A program made the position numbers and the translations under genes. Positions 1 to 7,301 of a stretch of DNA of 12,477 nucleotides are shown piece after piece (within the stretch, counting starts at the first letter, position 1; the number at the start of each line of letters is the position of its first letter). The stretch is from contig SFQY01000046.1 in the NCBI GenBank assembly GCA_004562395.1, positions 1-12,477 on the forward strand, in the 5' to 3' direction. The DNA is from a bacterium (GTDB taxonomy: Bacteria; Bacillota; Clostridia; Oscillospirales; Oscillospiraceae). The notes below the pieces were generated by a model. That model searched no databases. It was not told where the DNA came from and saw only the letters and a program-made list of their open reading frames with translations.

Positions 1-152
1 GACTGGGGGAGAGAAAGCCTGAAAGCTTTCGCATTCCTGGTAAGTACAGGAAAAGACGGAACATATTCTCTCCCTCAGTCGCTTCGCGACAGCTCCCTCA
101 TCAGAGGGAGCCTTGTGGGTGCGCAGCAACCATCGGAGCGCTAAACGATCAT
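1..152. repeat. Hairpin-rich intergenic repeat, left copy of an inverted pair
   Basis: This stretch is nearly the reverse complement of 2431-2581, with about ten differences by eye over ~150 bases. It contains two hairpins: GTCGC/GCGAC at 78-90 and the 8 bp stem GCTCCCTC/GAGGGAGC at 92-111. The GAGGGAG and CTCCCTC blocks could also pair with one another, so alternative folds exist. The copy ends with TAAACGATCAT at 142-152. It starts at the first base of the window and may continue to the left. No reading frame in it looks coding. It resembles a REP/MITE-like intergenic family; the family name is not known to me. Confidence 0.85.
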
Positions 153-302
153 TCACCAAATTACCGCACCCATGGTCGAGGGGCCCAGAGGATGTAAGTC
201 CAGCGCGGGAGTTCGTAACGCATTAGCCGCGGGCCTTGCCCGCATAAACGATCATTTACATGATAATCGCTATCACTGCTATCACAATCAAGGAGGAAGA
301 CC
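153..302. other. Leader region upstream of hisA
   Basis: This is non-coding leader DNA between the left repeat and hisA. A second TAAACGATCATT motif lies at 245-256. A short GCGGGC/GCCCGC hairpin lies near 228-243. A TTTACA at 255-260 is not followed by a convincing -10 at normal spacing, so no promoter is called. There is no run of histidine codons of the kind found in a his leader peptide, and no T-box could be recognised. The AGGAGG ribosome-binding site of hisA is at 291-296. Confidence 0.5.
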
Positions 303-1016
303 ATGTATCTTTATCCTGCCATTGACCTATATGAAGGAAAAGCCGTGCGGCTGTATAAAGGCGATTACGCACAAATGACGGTCTACAGCGAGAATCCCGC
401 CGAGGTGGCGAGAACCTTTGCCGCTGCCGGGGCGGATCATCTGCACCTGGTGGACCTGGAGGGAGCGAAAACCGGGGTGCCCGGGAATCTTTCCGCCATC
501 GAACGGATTCTGAACGCGGCGCCCTTCTTCACGGAGCTGGGAGGCGGCATCCGCAAAATGGAAACGGTGGAGCGGTATCTGGACATCGGCATTGACCGGG
601 TGATCCTGGGCACCGCCGCAGTGACGGATCCGGCCTTCCTGGAAGCAGCCCTTGCCAGGTTTGGCAGCAAAATCGCTGTGGGCGTGGATTTGAAGGATGG
701 CTTTGTGGCCATCAAGGGCTGGACGGAGACCTCCGGTCTGACGGCGGAGGCGTTTTTCGACCGGATGCAGCACCTGGGGGTTTCCACGGTGATCTGCACG
801 GATATCTCCCGGGACGGCTGCTTGAAGGGTACCAACCGGGGACTGTACCGGGAACTGTCCCGGAAATACACCATTGACCTGATCGCCTCCGGCGGGGTAT
901 CCACGCTGGAGGATGTGGCGGCGCTGCGGGATATGGACCTCCACGGCGCCATTATCGGCAAGGCCTATTACACAGGGGCGGTGGATCTGAAAACCGCTAT
1001 CGAGGTGGCACGATGA
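303..1016 (+). CDS. hisA: HisA, ProFAR isomerase
   Basis: 1-(5-phosphoribosyl)-5-[(5-phosphoribosylamino)methylideneamino]imidazole-4-carboxamide isomerase, a cytosolic (beta/alpha)8-barrel enzyme that isomerises ProFAR to PRFAR in histidine synthesis. The 237-residue product has the normal family length. The N-terminal PAIDLYEG places the general-base Asp at residue 8, and GVDL places the general-acid Asp at 129. Phosphate-binding glycine motifs are GGGIR (80-84) and SGGVS (196-200), with TDISRDG at 166-172. The ATG follows an AGGAGG site by 6 bases, which fixes the start. The stop overlaps the hisF start as ATGA, so translation is probably coupled. hisH is not found immediately upstream as in the usual gene order; the 150 bases upstream are non-coding and then the repeat begins. 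Confidence 0.97.
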   Translation: MYLYPAIDLYEGKAVRLYKGDYAQMTVYSENPAEVARTFAAAGADHLHLVDLEGAKTGVPGNLSAIERILNAAPFFTELGGGIRKMETVERYLDIGIDRVILGTAAVTDPAFLEAALARFGSKIAVGVDLKDGFVAIKGWTETSGLTAEAFFDRMQHLGVSTVICTDISRDGCLKGTNRGLYRELSRKYTIDLIASGGVSTLEDVAALRDMDLHGAIIGKAYYTGAVDLKTAIEVAR

Positions 1017-1771
1017 TTACAAAACGAATCATACCCTGCCTGGACGTCCGGGACGGCCGGGTGGTGAAGGGAACCAATTTCCAGGGGCTGCGGGACGTGT
1101 CCTCCCCTGTGGAGCTGGGAAAATACTACAGCGACAATGGTGCCGACGAGCTGGTGTTCTACGACATCACTGCCTCCGCCGAGGGGCGCCGCCTCTTTAC
1201 GGACATCCTGACCCAGGTGGCGTCCACCATCTTCATCCCCCTGACGGTGGGAGGCGGCATCAACACGGTGGAGGATTTTGACCGGGTGCTGAAGTGCGGC
1301 GCCGACAAGGTCAGCGTCAATTCCAGTGCCATCCGGGATCCCGGCCTGGTCCATGCGGCGGCCCGGCTCTATGGGGACCAGTGCGTGGTGCTTTCCGCCG
1401 ATGTCAAGCGGGTGGAGGGCCAGTTCCGGGTCTTTGCCAAGGGCGGTCGGGAGGATACCGGCATGGAGGCCATTTCCTGGATCAAGCGGTGCGTGGCAAA
1501 CGGCGCGGGGGAGGTGGTCCTCAACTCCATCGACACCGACGGCGTGAAGGGGGGCTTTGACCTCCCTATGTTGGAAGCCGTCAGCGAAGCGGTGGATGTG
1601 CCGGTGATCGCCTCCGGCGGCGCCGGCTGTGAGGAAGATTTTGTCAAACTGTTCAAGACCTTGCCCAAGGTGGACGCGGGGCTGGCAGCTTCCATTTTCC
1701 ATTTTGGACAAGTCAAGATCCCGGAGCTGAAAAAGACGCTGCGGGATAACGATATTTTGGTGAGGTTATAA
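1013..1771 (+). CDS. hisF: HisF, imidazole glycerol phosphate synthase cyclase subunit
   Basis: Cyclase subunit of IGP synthase. With ammonia delivered by the glutaminase HisH it converts PRFAR to imidazole glycerol phosphate and AICAR. The 252-residue (beta/alpha)8 barrel has the family length. The two catalytic aspartates are in place: Asp11 in IIPCLD and Asp130 in LSADVKR. Phosphate-binding glycines are seen in TVGGGI (from residue 78) and in ASGGAG (from residue 200). The start overlaps the hisA stop by four bases (ATGA). hisIE follows one base after the stop. HisF needs HisH for glutamine-dependent activity, and no hisH lies in this window, so it must be elsewhere or to the left of the repeat. 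Confidence 0.97.
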   Translation: MITKRIIPCLDVRDGRVVKGTNFQGLRDVSSPVELGKYYSDNGADELVFYDITASAEGRRLFTDILTQVASTIFIPLTVGGGINTVEDFDRVLKCGADKVSVNSSAIRDPGLVHAAARLYGDQCVVLSADVKRVEGQFRVFAKGGREDTGMEAISWIKRCVANGAGEVVLNSIDTDGVKGGFDLPMLEAVSEAVDVPVIASGGAGCEEDFVKLFKTLPKVDAGLAASIFHFGQVKIPELKKTLRDNDILVRL

Positions 1772-1772
1772 C

Positions 1773-2420
1773 ATGCTGGATATTGAGAAGCTGAAATTTG
1801 ACGAAAAGGGCCTGATCCCTGCCATTGTGGTGGACGACGAAACGGACAAGGTGCTGACCCTGGCCTACATGAACCGGGAGAGCCTGGCCATCTCCATGGA
1901 GAAGAAGCTGACCTGCTTCTGGAGCCGTTCCCGGCAGGAGCTGTGGCTCAAGGGGGAGACCAGCGGAAATTACCAGCACATCGTCTCCATCACCGCCGAT
2001 TGTGATTATGATGCCCTGGAGGTCCGGGTCATTAAGGACGGCCCTGCCTGCCACCTGGGCACCGACTCCTGCTTTACCAACCCCATTCTGGGAGAGGGGC
2101 AGGAAAAATTCCGGCTGGAGGACCTGTACCAGCTGTTGGAAGGCCGGAAGCGGGACCTGCCGGAGGGGTCCTACACCTCCTACCTGTTCCAGAAGGGCAT
2201 CGACAAGATCCTGAAGAAGGTGGGCGAGGAAAGCACCGAGGTCATCATCGCGGGCAAGGCCGATGACAAGGCGGAGACCGTCTACGAGATCGCGGACCTT
2301 GCCTACCATGTGCTGGTGCTGATGGTCCAGATGGGCATCACCGTGGAGGATATCCGCAAAGAGCTTGCCGGCCGCCACGTCATCGACCACAAGGTCAAGC
2401 AGGAGAAAATGACAAAGTAA
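1773..2420 (+). CDS. hisIE: HisIE, bifunctional PR-AMP cyclohydrolase / PR-ATP pyrophosphohydrolase
   Basis: A fused enzyme for the second and third steps of histidine synthesis. The N-terminal HisI domain (about residues 15-105) has the metal-binding DCDYD cluster (Asp76, Asp78, Asp80) and cysteines 93 and 100 in the CHLGTDSC stretch. The C-terminal HisE domain (about 113-205) has the MazG-like helical motif KVGEE at 149-153 and the EIAD acidic pair at 172-175. At 215 residues it is typical of a bacterial HisIE fusion. ATG begins one base after the hisF stop, with GGTGAGG just upstream inside hisF. It is the last gene of the cluster; the right inverted repeat begins ten bases after the stop and could end or process the transcript. 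Confidence 0.96.
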   Translation: MLDIEKLKFDEKGLIPAIVVDDETDKVLTLAYMNRESLAISMEKKLTCFWSRSRQELWLKGETSGNYQHIVSITADCDYDALEVRVIKDGPACHLGTDSCFTNPILGEGQEKFRLEDLYQLLEGRKRDLPEGSYTSYLFQKGIDKILKKVGEESTEVIIAGKADDKAETVYEIADLAYHVLVLMVQMGITVEDIRKELAGRHVIDHKVKQEKMTK

Positions 2421-2430
2421 CCGCATGTAG

Positions 2431-2581
2431 ATGATCGTTTACGCTCCGAAGGTTGCTGTGAACGTACAAGGCTCCCTCTGATGAGGGAGCTGTCGCGAAG
2501 CGACTGAGGGAGAGAAAATGTTCCGTCATTTCCCGTATTTACCAGGAATGCGAAAGCTTTCAGGCTTTCTCTCCCCCAGTC
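2431..2581. repeat. Hairpin-rich intergenic repeat, right copy of an inverted pair
   Basis: Reverse complement of 1-152 with about ten differences by eye. It begins with ATGATCGTTTA and contains the stem GCTCCCTC/GAGGGAGC (2471-2490) followed by GTCGC/GCGAC (2492-2504). It lies directly after hisIE and, with the left copy, brackets hisA-hisF-hisIE. A diverged second hairpin unit follows immediately at 2579-2614. The hairpins have no T-tract, so they are not classical intrinsic terminators, although they sit between convergent genes and may act as a 3' end stabiliser. Confidence 0.85.
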
Positions 2582-2614
2582 AGCTTCGCTGACAGCCCCC
2601 TCGTCAGAGGGGGC
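2579..2614. repeat. Second, diverged hairpin unit of the same repeat family
   Basis: It repeats the two-hairpin plan of the adjacent copy with different bases: GTCAGC/GCTGAC (2579-2593), then GCCCCCTC/GAGGGGGC with a GTCA loop (2595-2614). Stem positions differ from the neighbouring unit but stay paired, as expected for a structure under selection or a variant family member. It lies 21 bases beyond the stop of the minus-strand FAD gene and could mark the end of that transcript. Confidence 0.7.
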
Positions 2615-2635
2615 CGTTAGGCCGCTAGAGATTTT

Positions 2636-4003
2636 TTACTTTCCGGTAATATCCCGGGCTACGTGGACGCCGCTGGCGGAGGCGTGGGACAGGGAGTGGG
2701 TGATGCCGCTGCCGTCGCCGATGATATACAGGCCGGGGTGGCGGGTCTCCAGGCGGTCGTTGACCTCCACCTCCATGTTGTAGAACTTGACCTCCACGCC
2801 GTAGAGCAGGGTGTCGTCGTTGGCGGTGCCGGGGGCCACCTTGTCCAGGGCGTAGATCATTTCGATGATGCCGTCCAGGATCCGTTTGGGCAGCACCAGA
2901 CTCAGGTCACCGGGGGTGGCGTTGAGGGTGGGGGTGACGAAGGACTCCTCGATCCGGCTGGGGGTGGAGCGGCGGCCCCGGATCAGATCTCCGAAGCGCT
3001 GGACGATGACGCCGCCGCCCAGCATATTGCTCAGCCGGGCAATGGACTCGCCGTAGCCGTTGGAATCCTTGAAGGGCTCGGAGAAATGCTTGGCCACCAG
3101 CAGGGCGAAGTTGGTGTTCTCGGTCTGCTTGGCGGGGTCCTCATAGCTGTGGCCGTTGACGGTGATGATCCCGTTGGTGTTCTCGTTGACCACCTCGCCT
3201 CTGGGGTTCATGCAGAAGGTCCGGACCCGGTCCCCGTATTTCTGGGTGCGGTAGACGATTTTGCTTTCGTACAGCTCGTCGGTCAGGTGGGAGAAAACCT
3301 CCGCGGGCAGCTCCACCCGGACGCCGATGTCCACCCGGTTGCTTCTGGTGGGGATGTCCAGCTCCCGGCAGACGGTTTCCATCCACTTGCTGCCGCTGCG
3401 GCCCACGGAGATGACGCATTTGCGGCAGGTAAAGCTTCCCTCCCGGCATTGGATCCGGTAGCCCTCTCCCTCCGCGGTCACAGACTCCACGGGGGTGTCG
3501 AAGTGAAATTCCACCTTGTCGGACAGATAGGCAAGGAGATTTTCCAGGACCACATAGTTGATGTCCGTGCCCAGGTGCCGGACGGAGGCGTCCAGCAGAT
3601 GCAGGTCGTGCTGGATGCACAGCTTTTTGAATTTGGTGCCCGCGGTGGAGTAGAGCTTGGTTCCCTCGCCGCCAAAGCGCATGTTGATGTCGTCCACATA
3701 ACGCATCAGCTCCAGGGCCTGCTTCTTTCCGATATATTCATACAGCGTGCCGCCAAAGTCGTTGGTGATGTTGTACTTGCCGTCGGAGAAGGCTCCCGCG
3801 CCGCCGAAGCCGCTCATGATGGAGCAGCTCTTGCAGCCGATGCAGGTCTTGATCTTCTCTCCGTCGATGGGGCAGCGGCGTTTGGACAGGGTGTGGCCGG
3901 CTTCAAAGACCGCCACCTTCAGCTGGGGGCTGCGGCCGATCAGCTCGTAGGCGGAGAAGATACCGCCGGGACCGGCGCCGATGATGATAACGTCGTAGTT
4001 CAT
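2636..4003 (-). CDS. COG2509-type FAD-dependent protein (putative dehydrogenase)
   Basis: Flavoprotein of the uncharacterised COG2509 family; substrate unknown, probably cytosolic. From the chosen start (455 residues) the N-terminus carries a Rossmann dinucleotide-binding motif, GAGPGG at 9-14. A second FAD contact, IIGDGSG, lies near the C-terminus. Four cysteines cluster at 44, 54, 57 and 60 (C-x9-C-x2-C-x2-C), which could bind metal or an Fe-S cluster, followed by the glycine-rich SGFGGAG. An in-frame ATG lies 12 bases further upstream (4015), but the GGAGGAAA site at 4013-4006 overlaps that codon and is correctly spaced for the ATG at 4003, so the shorter form is preferred. It lies downstream of the MATE gene with a gap under 80 bases, probably on one transcript. 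Family assignment is good; the reaction is not known. Confidence 0.85.
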   Translation of the reverse strand: MNYDVIIIGAGPGGIFSAYELIGRSPQLKVAVFEAGHTLSKRRCPIDGEKIKTCIGCKSCSIMSGFGGAGAFSDGKYNITNDFGGTLYEYIGKKQALELMRYVDDINMRFGGEGTKLYSTAGTKFKKLCIQHDLHLLDASVRHLGTDINYVVLENLLAYLSDKVEFHFDTPVESVTAEGEGYRIQCREGSFTCRKCVISVGRSGSKWMETVCRELDIPTRSNRVDIGVRVELPAEVFSHLTDELYESKIVYRTQKYGDRVRTFCMNPRGEVVNENTNGIITVNGHSYEDPAKQTENTNFALLVAKHFSEPFKDSNGYGESIARLSNMLGGGVIVQRFGDLIRGRRSTPSRIEESFVTPTLNATPGDLSLVLPKRILDGIIEMIYALDKVAPGTANDDTLLYGVEVKFYNMEVEVNDRLETRHPGLYIIGDGSGITHSLSHASASGVHVARDITGK

Positions 4004-4005
4004 AA

Positions 4006-4013
4006 TTTCCTCC
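4006..4013 (-). promoter_or_regulatory. Ribosome-binding site that decides the FAD-protein start
   Basis: The minus strand reads GGAGGAAA here, two bases before the ATG at 4003, with GGAGG about 5 bases from that start. It overlaps the upstream in-frame ATG at 4015, whose own upstream sequence has no Shine-Dalgarno match. The start at 4003 is therefore preferred. Confidence 0.75.
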
Positions 4014-4081
4014 ATATACTTTGGGTCAGGAACGAAAGCCCTGACAGAGATTGGTTTGTGGGGGGATGGATGTTCTGATGA

Positions 4082-5458
4082 TTAGGCCGTTTCAGAGGGA
4101 AGCGGGGATGCCTCCCGGGCGTGCCTGCGGAAGACAATGAAAAACGCGGCGATCTGGAACAGGAAGGTCAATGTCCAGGAGACGGTGTAGGAGAAGTAAA
4201 GACACTGGGGGGTATGGAACCGGGGAACCTGGAAAATGGTGTAGATCCAGCCGATCCGCAGCACGCACACGCCCAGGATGGAGATGACCATGGGAACCAC
4301 GGAGGCACCCAGTCCACGCAGCGCACCGGTGGAGACATCCATCAGGCCGCAGAGGAAATAGGGCAGACAGATGTAGGCCAGACGGATCAGGCCGTAGGAG
4401 ATGGCCTCCGGGGAGTCGGCGATGTAGATGGAAAGCAGCTTCGGTCCCAGACAGTAGGCTGCCGCTCCGGCGCACAGGCCCACCACGGTGACACAGCCCA
4501 GACAGATCCACAGGATCTGAGACACCCGCTTGTACTGCTTGGCACCGGCGTTCTGCCCGATGAAGTTCACAGCCGTTTGATGGAAGGCGTTGAGACAGAC
4601 GTAGACAAAGCCCTCGATATTGGCCGAAGCGGCGTTTCCGGACATGAACACGGATCCAAAGGAGTTGACGGAGGACTGGATGAGAACGTTGGAGATGGAG
4701 AACAGGGAGCCCTGAATGCCGGCGGGCATACCGATGCGCAGTATCTTTATCAGCTGAGGCTTGTAAAAGCGCATTTTGCGCAGCTCCAGCTTACAGGCGT
4801 CGGTGCGCCGGATCAGGGAAATGGTTACGAGAACCGCGGAGATCCCCTGGGAGACGGTGGTGGCCAGGGCAACGCCTGCCACATTCATGTGCAGCACCGT
4901 CACGAAAAAGACGTTCAGCGCCACGTTGACCACACCGGCGAAGCACAGAAAAATCAGGGGACTTTTGGTATCGCCTGCCGCCCGCAGAATGGCCGCGCAG
5001 AAATTGTACACCATGTTGAAGGTGATGCCGGCGAAATAGATTTTCATATAGACCGCCGACAGGGGCAGGACATTTTCCGGCGTGCCCATGAGCCGCAGAA
5101 AGGGCTCAGAGAGGCTGATGCCCATTACGGTGAGAATGACGCCGCTGACCAGGGCCGTGGGGAGGGCAGTGTGGACGGTGCGGTGAACCACACTGTTCTC
5201 CCGGCTGCCCAGACCGTGGGCCACGGTGACGCCCGCGCCTACGGACAGCCCGATGAAGAAGTTGATCATCAGGTTGGTGATGGCGCCGGTGGCGCCCACC
5301 GCCGCCACGGAGACGCTTCCGCAGAACCGGCCTACCACGATCAGATCCGCCGCGTTGAACAGCAGCTGCAAAAGACTGGTCAGGATGATGGGAATGGTGT
5401 ACAGGACGATGCTCGGGAAAAGCCGCCCCTGGAGCATGATCCTATTGGATGATTTCAA
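4082..5458 (-). CDS. MATE-family multidrug/cation exporter
   Basis: Integral membrane transporter of the MATE (NorM/DinF-like) superfamily, which exports organic cations, drugs or metabolites in exchange for Na+ or H+. The 458-residue length and evenly spaced hydrophobic helices fit the 12-helix family. Family-typical N-terminal features are NAADLIVVGR (residues 35-44), AAVGATGAI (52-60) and GLSVGAGV (70-77). The matching second half begins around residue 240. The start is a TTG with AAGGGGG about 8 bases upstream; an internal ATG at codon 8 is an alternative. The FAD-dependent gene follows downstream. The substrate cannot be predicted. A palindrome-rich leader at 5471-5495 may be a repressor site. 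Confidence 0.93.
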   Translation of the reverse strand: MKSSNRIMLQGRLFPSIVLYTIPIILTSLLQLLFNAADLIVVGRFCGSVSVAAVGATGAITNLMINFFIGLSVGAGVTVAHGLGSRENSVVHRTVHTALPTALVSGVILTVMGISLSEPFLRLMGTPENVLPLSAVYMKIYFAGITFNMVYNFCAAILRAAGDTKSPLIFLCFAGVVNVALNVFFVTVLHMNVAGVALATTVSQGISAVLVTISLIRRTDACKLELRKMRFYKPQLIKILRIGMPAGIQGSLFSISNVLIQSSVNSFGSVFMSGNAASANIEGFVYVCLNAFHQTAVNFIGQNAGAKQYKRVSQILWICLGCVTVVGLCAGAAAYCLGPKLLSIYIADSPEAISYGLIRLAYICLPYFLCGLMDVSTGALRGLGASVVPMVISILGVCVLRIGWIYTIFQVPRFHTPQCLYFSYTVSWTLTFLFQIAAFFIVFRRHAREASPLPSETA

Positions 5459-5470
5459 AGCGATAACCCC

Positions 5471-5513
5471 CTTCCGGAAGCACCGGAATGATTCCTTCGG
5501 TTTTTCCTATATA
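5471..5513 (-). promoter_or_regulatory. Possible promoter/operator of the MATE gene
   Basis: A TATATA at 5513-5508 could be a -10 on the minus strand, but no good -35 is visible at 17 bases. Between it and the TTG start lie two small palindromes, GGAATGATTCC (5485-5495) and CTTCCGGAAG (5471-5480). Such a position, downstream of the -10, would suit a repressor. Both palindromes are short and could be chance. Confidence 0.3.
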
Positions 5514-5562
5514 AAATGCTGATCGGGCTGACTTGGCAGAATGGGAAATGATCGTTTATCTT

Positions 5563-5673
5563 CGTAGGGCGGGGTCATGACCCCGCCGAGCAGGTGCGAT
5601 ACGCAATCTGCCGCGTCAAACGCAAATATGTATAATCATAGGTGCGTCGGCGGGGGCAAGCCCCCGCCCTACA
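5563..5673. mobile_element. MITE-like palindromic element, ~111 bp
   Basis: A short non-coding element with imperfect terminal inverted repeats. The left end has the perfect 20 bp palindrome GGCGGGGTCATGACCCCGCC (5568-5587), preceded by CGTAG. The right end has GGCGGGGGC/GCCCCCGCC (5649-5668), followed by CTAC. The left palindrome is identical to those at 8664-8683 and 8826-8845, so it belongs to the same family as the longer element there. TAAACGATCATT (reverse complement) lies just outside at 5547-5558. No transposase is encoded, so movement would need enzymes in trans. Confidence 0.65.
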
Positions 5674-5747
5674 GTGGGTGCAAATATAGCCAATCATTTC
5701 ATTTCTCTTTGGCTTTCCCCGGCAGGCGCTGGCCGGGACCGGCCCGT

Positions 5748-5774
5748 AAAAACGCCGCCCCTGCCGGGACGGCG
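5748..5774 (-). terminator. Rho-independent terminator of the glycan unit
   Basis: On the minus strand, 7 bases after the sugar-transferase stop, the sequence folds as CGCCGTCCC, loop GGCA, GGGGCGGCG, a 9 bp GC-rich stem with one G-T pair, followed at once by five T residues. Confidence 0.85.
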
Positions 5775-5781
5775 TGTCGCG

Positions 5782-7239
5782 TTATTCCTGCGAGTCCCCG
5801 TCCTCCAGCTTTCTGTACAGCTCGTCGGCCAGTCTCTGGTTTTCTGCCGCCTTGTCGGCGCCCTCGGTGCTGTCCTTGCTGAAAATGATCCGCAGGGTCA
5901 GGATGATCAGCTTGATATCCAGCAGAAGGGAATAGTTTTCAATATACATCAGGTCCAGCCGGAGCTTATCATAGGCGCTGGTGTTGTATTTGCCGTAGAT
6001 CTGGGCGTATCCCGTCAGGCCGCCCCGGACCTTCAGCCGGTAGGCAAACTCCGGGATCTGCTTGCAGTATTCGTCCGCGATGACCTTTCGTTCAGGCCGG
6101 GGCCCGACGATGCTCATGTCCCCCCTGAGAATGTTCAGAAGCTGGGGCAGCTCATCCAGACGGGTGGCGCGGATCACCTTGCCCACCCGGGTGATCCGGG
6201 GATCATCCTCCGTAGCCAGCACGGCGCCGGCGTATTTTTCCGCGTCCACGATCATGCTGCGGAATTTCAGAATTTCAAATTCCCGGCCGTTCCGGGTCAG
6301 GCGCTTCTGCTTGTAGAAGACGGGGCCTCCGTCCTCCAGCTTGATGGCCGCCGCCACGATCAGCATCACAGGCGCCGCCACCACCATGGCGATGGCGCAC
6401 AGGATCAGATCCATGGCCCGCTTGGCCACCCGCTGGGCGGGGGTCAGGCCGGTGCCCTTCACCAGCAGCAAAGGGGTGTCAAACAGGGTGATGTTCTTCG
6501 CCCCCCGGAGCATGATATCCGTCAGCTTGGGGGCCACGTAGGTCCGGACCCGGTAGCGGTAGCAGTATTTGAGAATATCGTTTCTCAGTCCCGCCGAGAC
6601 ATCGTTGAGGATCACCGCGTCATAGTTGGGGATCTCCCGGCAGATGGCCTCAAAGCCCTCCTCCGCGCACAGGAGCTTGCTGATGTGGTATTTGTCCCGG
6701 CGGGAATCCATTTTGATTTTCAGCTCTACGCCCCGCTTGTTGCCGTAGATCAGCAGCATGTTGTGGGGCGCGTACAGCTTGTGATACAGTCCGGTGTACA
6801 GGTAGATCAGCACAACCGCCGCCACGATCTCCGCGGCGTACAGCGCAAGCACCGGAGCGGGGGAGAGCATCTGGTTGGCGATCAGGCAGAGCTGGAAGTA
6901 GGTGATGAAGTTCACCAGCAGCAGGGAAATGATCTGGCCGATGATCAGGTCCACCCGGCGAAGCTGGCCGAACATGGTGCAGTCCGAATTCTGGAAGAAG
7001 ATATACATGAGGACCGCGTACACGCCCATCAGCACATATTTGCCCTTATAGGCGAAATAGGACAGGGAATAGCCCTTCATCCAGGCAAAGTAGTACATCA
7101 AGGTCAGGATCAGAACCTCCAGCAGCGTTTCCGCCACCCGGACGAAGCCCTTGGTATCTTCATATGCACCCCGGCTCAGTTTCTTCATTTTCTGTCTGCA
7201 CATCCTTTGCTTTCCTGTTTTGGTCTGCCTCCCGTCCAT
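5782..7239 (-). CDS. Polyprenyl-phosphate sugar phosphotransferase (exopolysaccharide initiating enzyme)
   Basis: Membrane enzyme of the bacterial sugar transferase (WcaJ/WbaP-like, PglC-superfamily) class, which moves a sugar-1-phosphate from a nucleotide sugar to undecaprenyl phosphate to begin a surface glycan. Four N-terminal membrane segments lie near residues 38-54, 68-82, 97-119 and 128-149, then a soluble Rossmann-like region, then the catalytic domain from about 272. Its membrane-embedded helix is at 276-300, KFRSM at 325-329, the catalytic Asp-Glu pair at 362-363 (LDELPQLLN) and GPRPE at 379-383. The 485 residues fit the family. The start is uncertain: in-frame ATGs also lie at 7203 (AGGA 9 bases upstream) and 7188. 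It is downstream of the acyltransferase with a ~60-base gap, and a strong terminator follows. The sugar is unknown. Confidence 0.92.
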   Translation of the reverse strand: MDGRQTKTGKQRMCRQKMKKLSRGAYEDTKGFVRVAETLLEVLILTLMYYFAWMKGYSLSYFAYKGKYVLMGVYAVLMYIFFQNSDCTMFGQLRRVDLIIGQIISLLLVNFITYFQLCLIANQMLSPAPVLALYAAEIVAAVVLIYLYTGLYHKLYAPHNMLLIYGNKRGVELKIKMDSRRDKYHISKLLCAEEGFEAICREIPNYDAVILNDVSAGLRNDILKYCYRYRVRTYVAPKLTDIMLRGAKNITLFDTPLLLVKGTGLTPAQRVAKRAMDLILCAIAMVVAAPVMLIVAAAIKLEDGGPVFYKQKRLTRNGREFEILKFRSMIVDAEKYAGAVLATEDDPRITRVGKVIRATRLDELPQLLNILRGDMSIVGPRPERKVIADEYCKQIPEFAYRLKVRGGLTGYAQIYGKYNTSAYDKLRLDLMYIENYSLLLDIKLIILTLRIIFSKDSTEGADKAAENQRLADELYRKLEDGDSQE

Positions 7240-7301
7240 ATTACCACAGGATCCCTGTTATTTCAAGCATGGAAAATACCGGCCGGGAAGGGGGCGGAGC
7301 C

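Noticed and set aside
153..302. his leader attenuator or T-box
   Set aside because: There is no histidine-codon run, no T-box sequence and no terminator with a T-tract before hisA.
172..378. 68-codon frame upstream of hisA
   Set aside because: It runs into hisA in another frame, has no ribosome-binding site and lies partly in repeat-like leader DNA.
327..1711. Long minus-strand frames over hisA and hisF
   Set aside because: They are antisense shadows of GC-rich genes; the sense products carry complete catalytic motifs.
2663..5452. Plus-strand frames of 471 and 443 codons
   Set aside because: They lie opposite the FAD-dependent and MATE genes, are rich in Gly, Asp, Gln, Val and His as antisense frames are, and have no recognisable domain.
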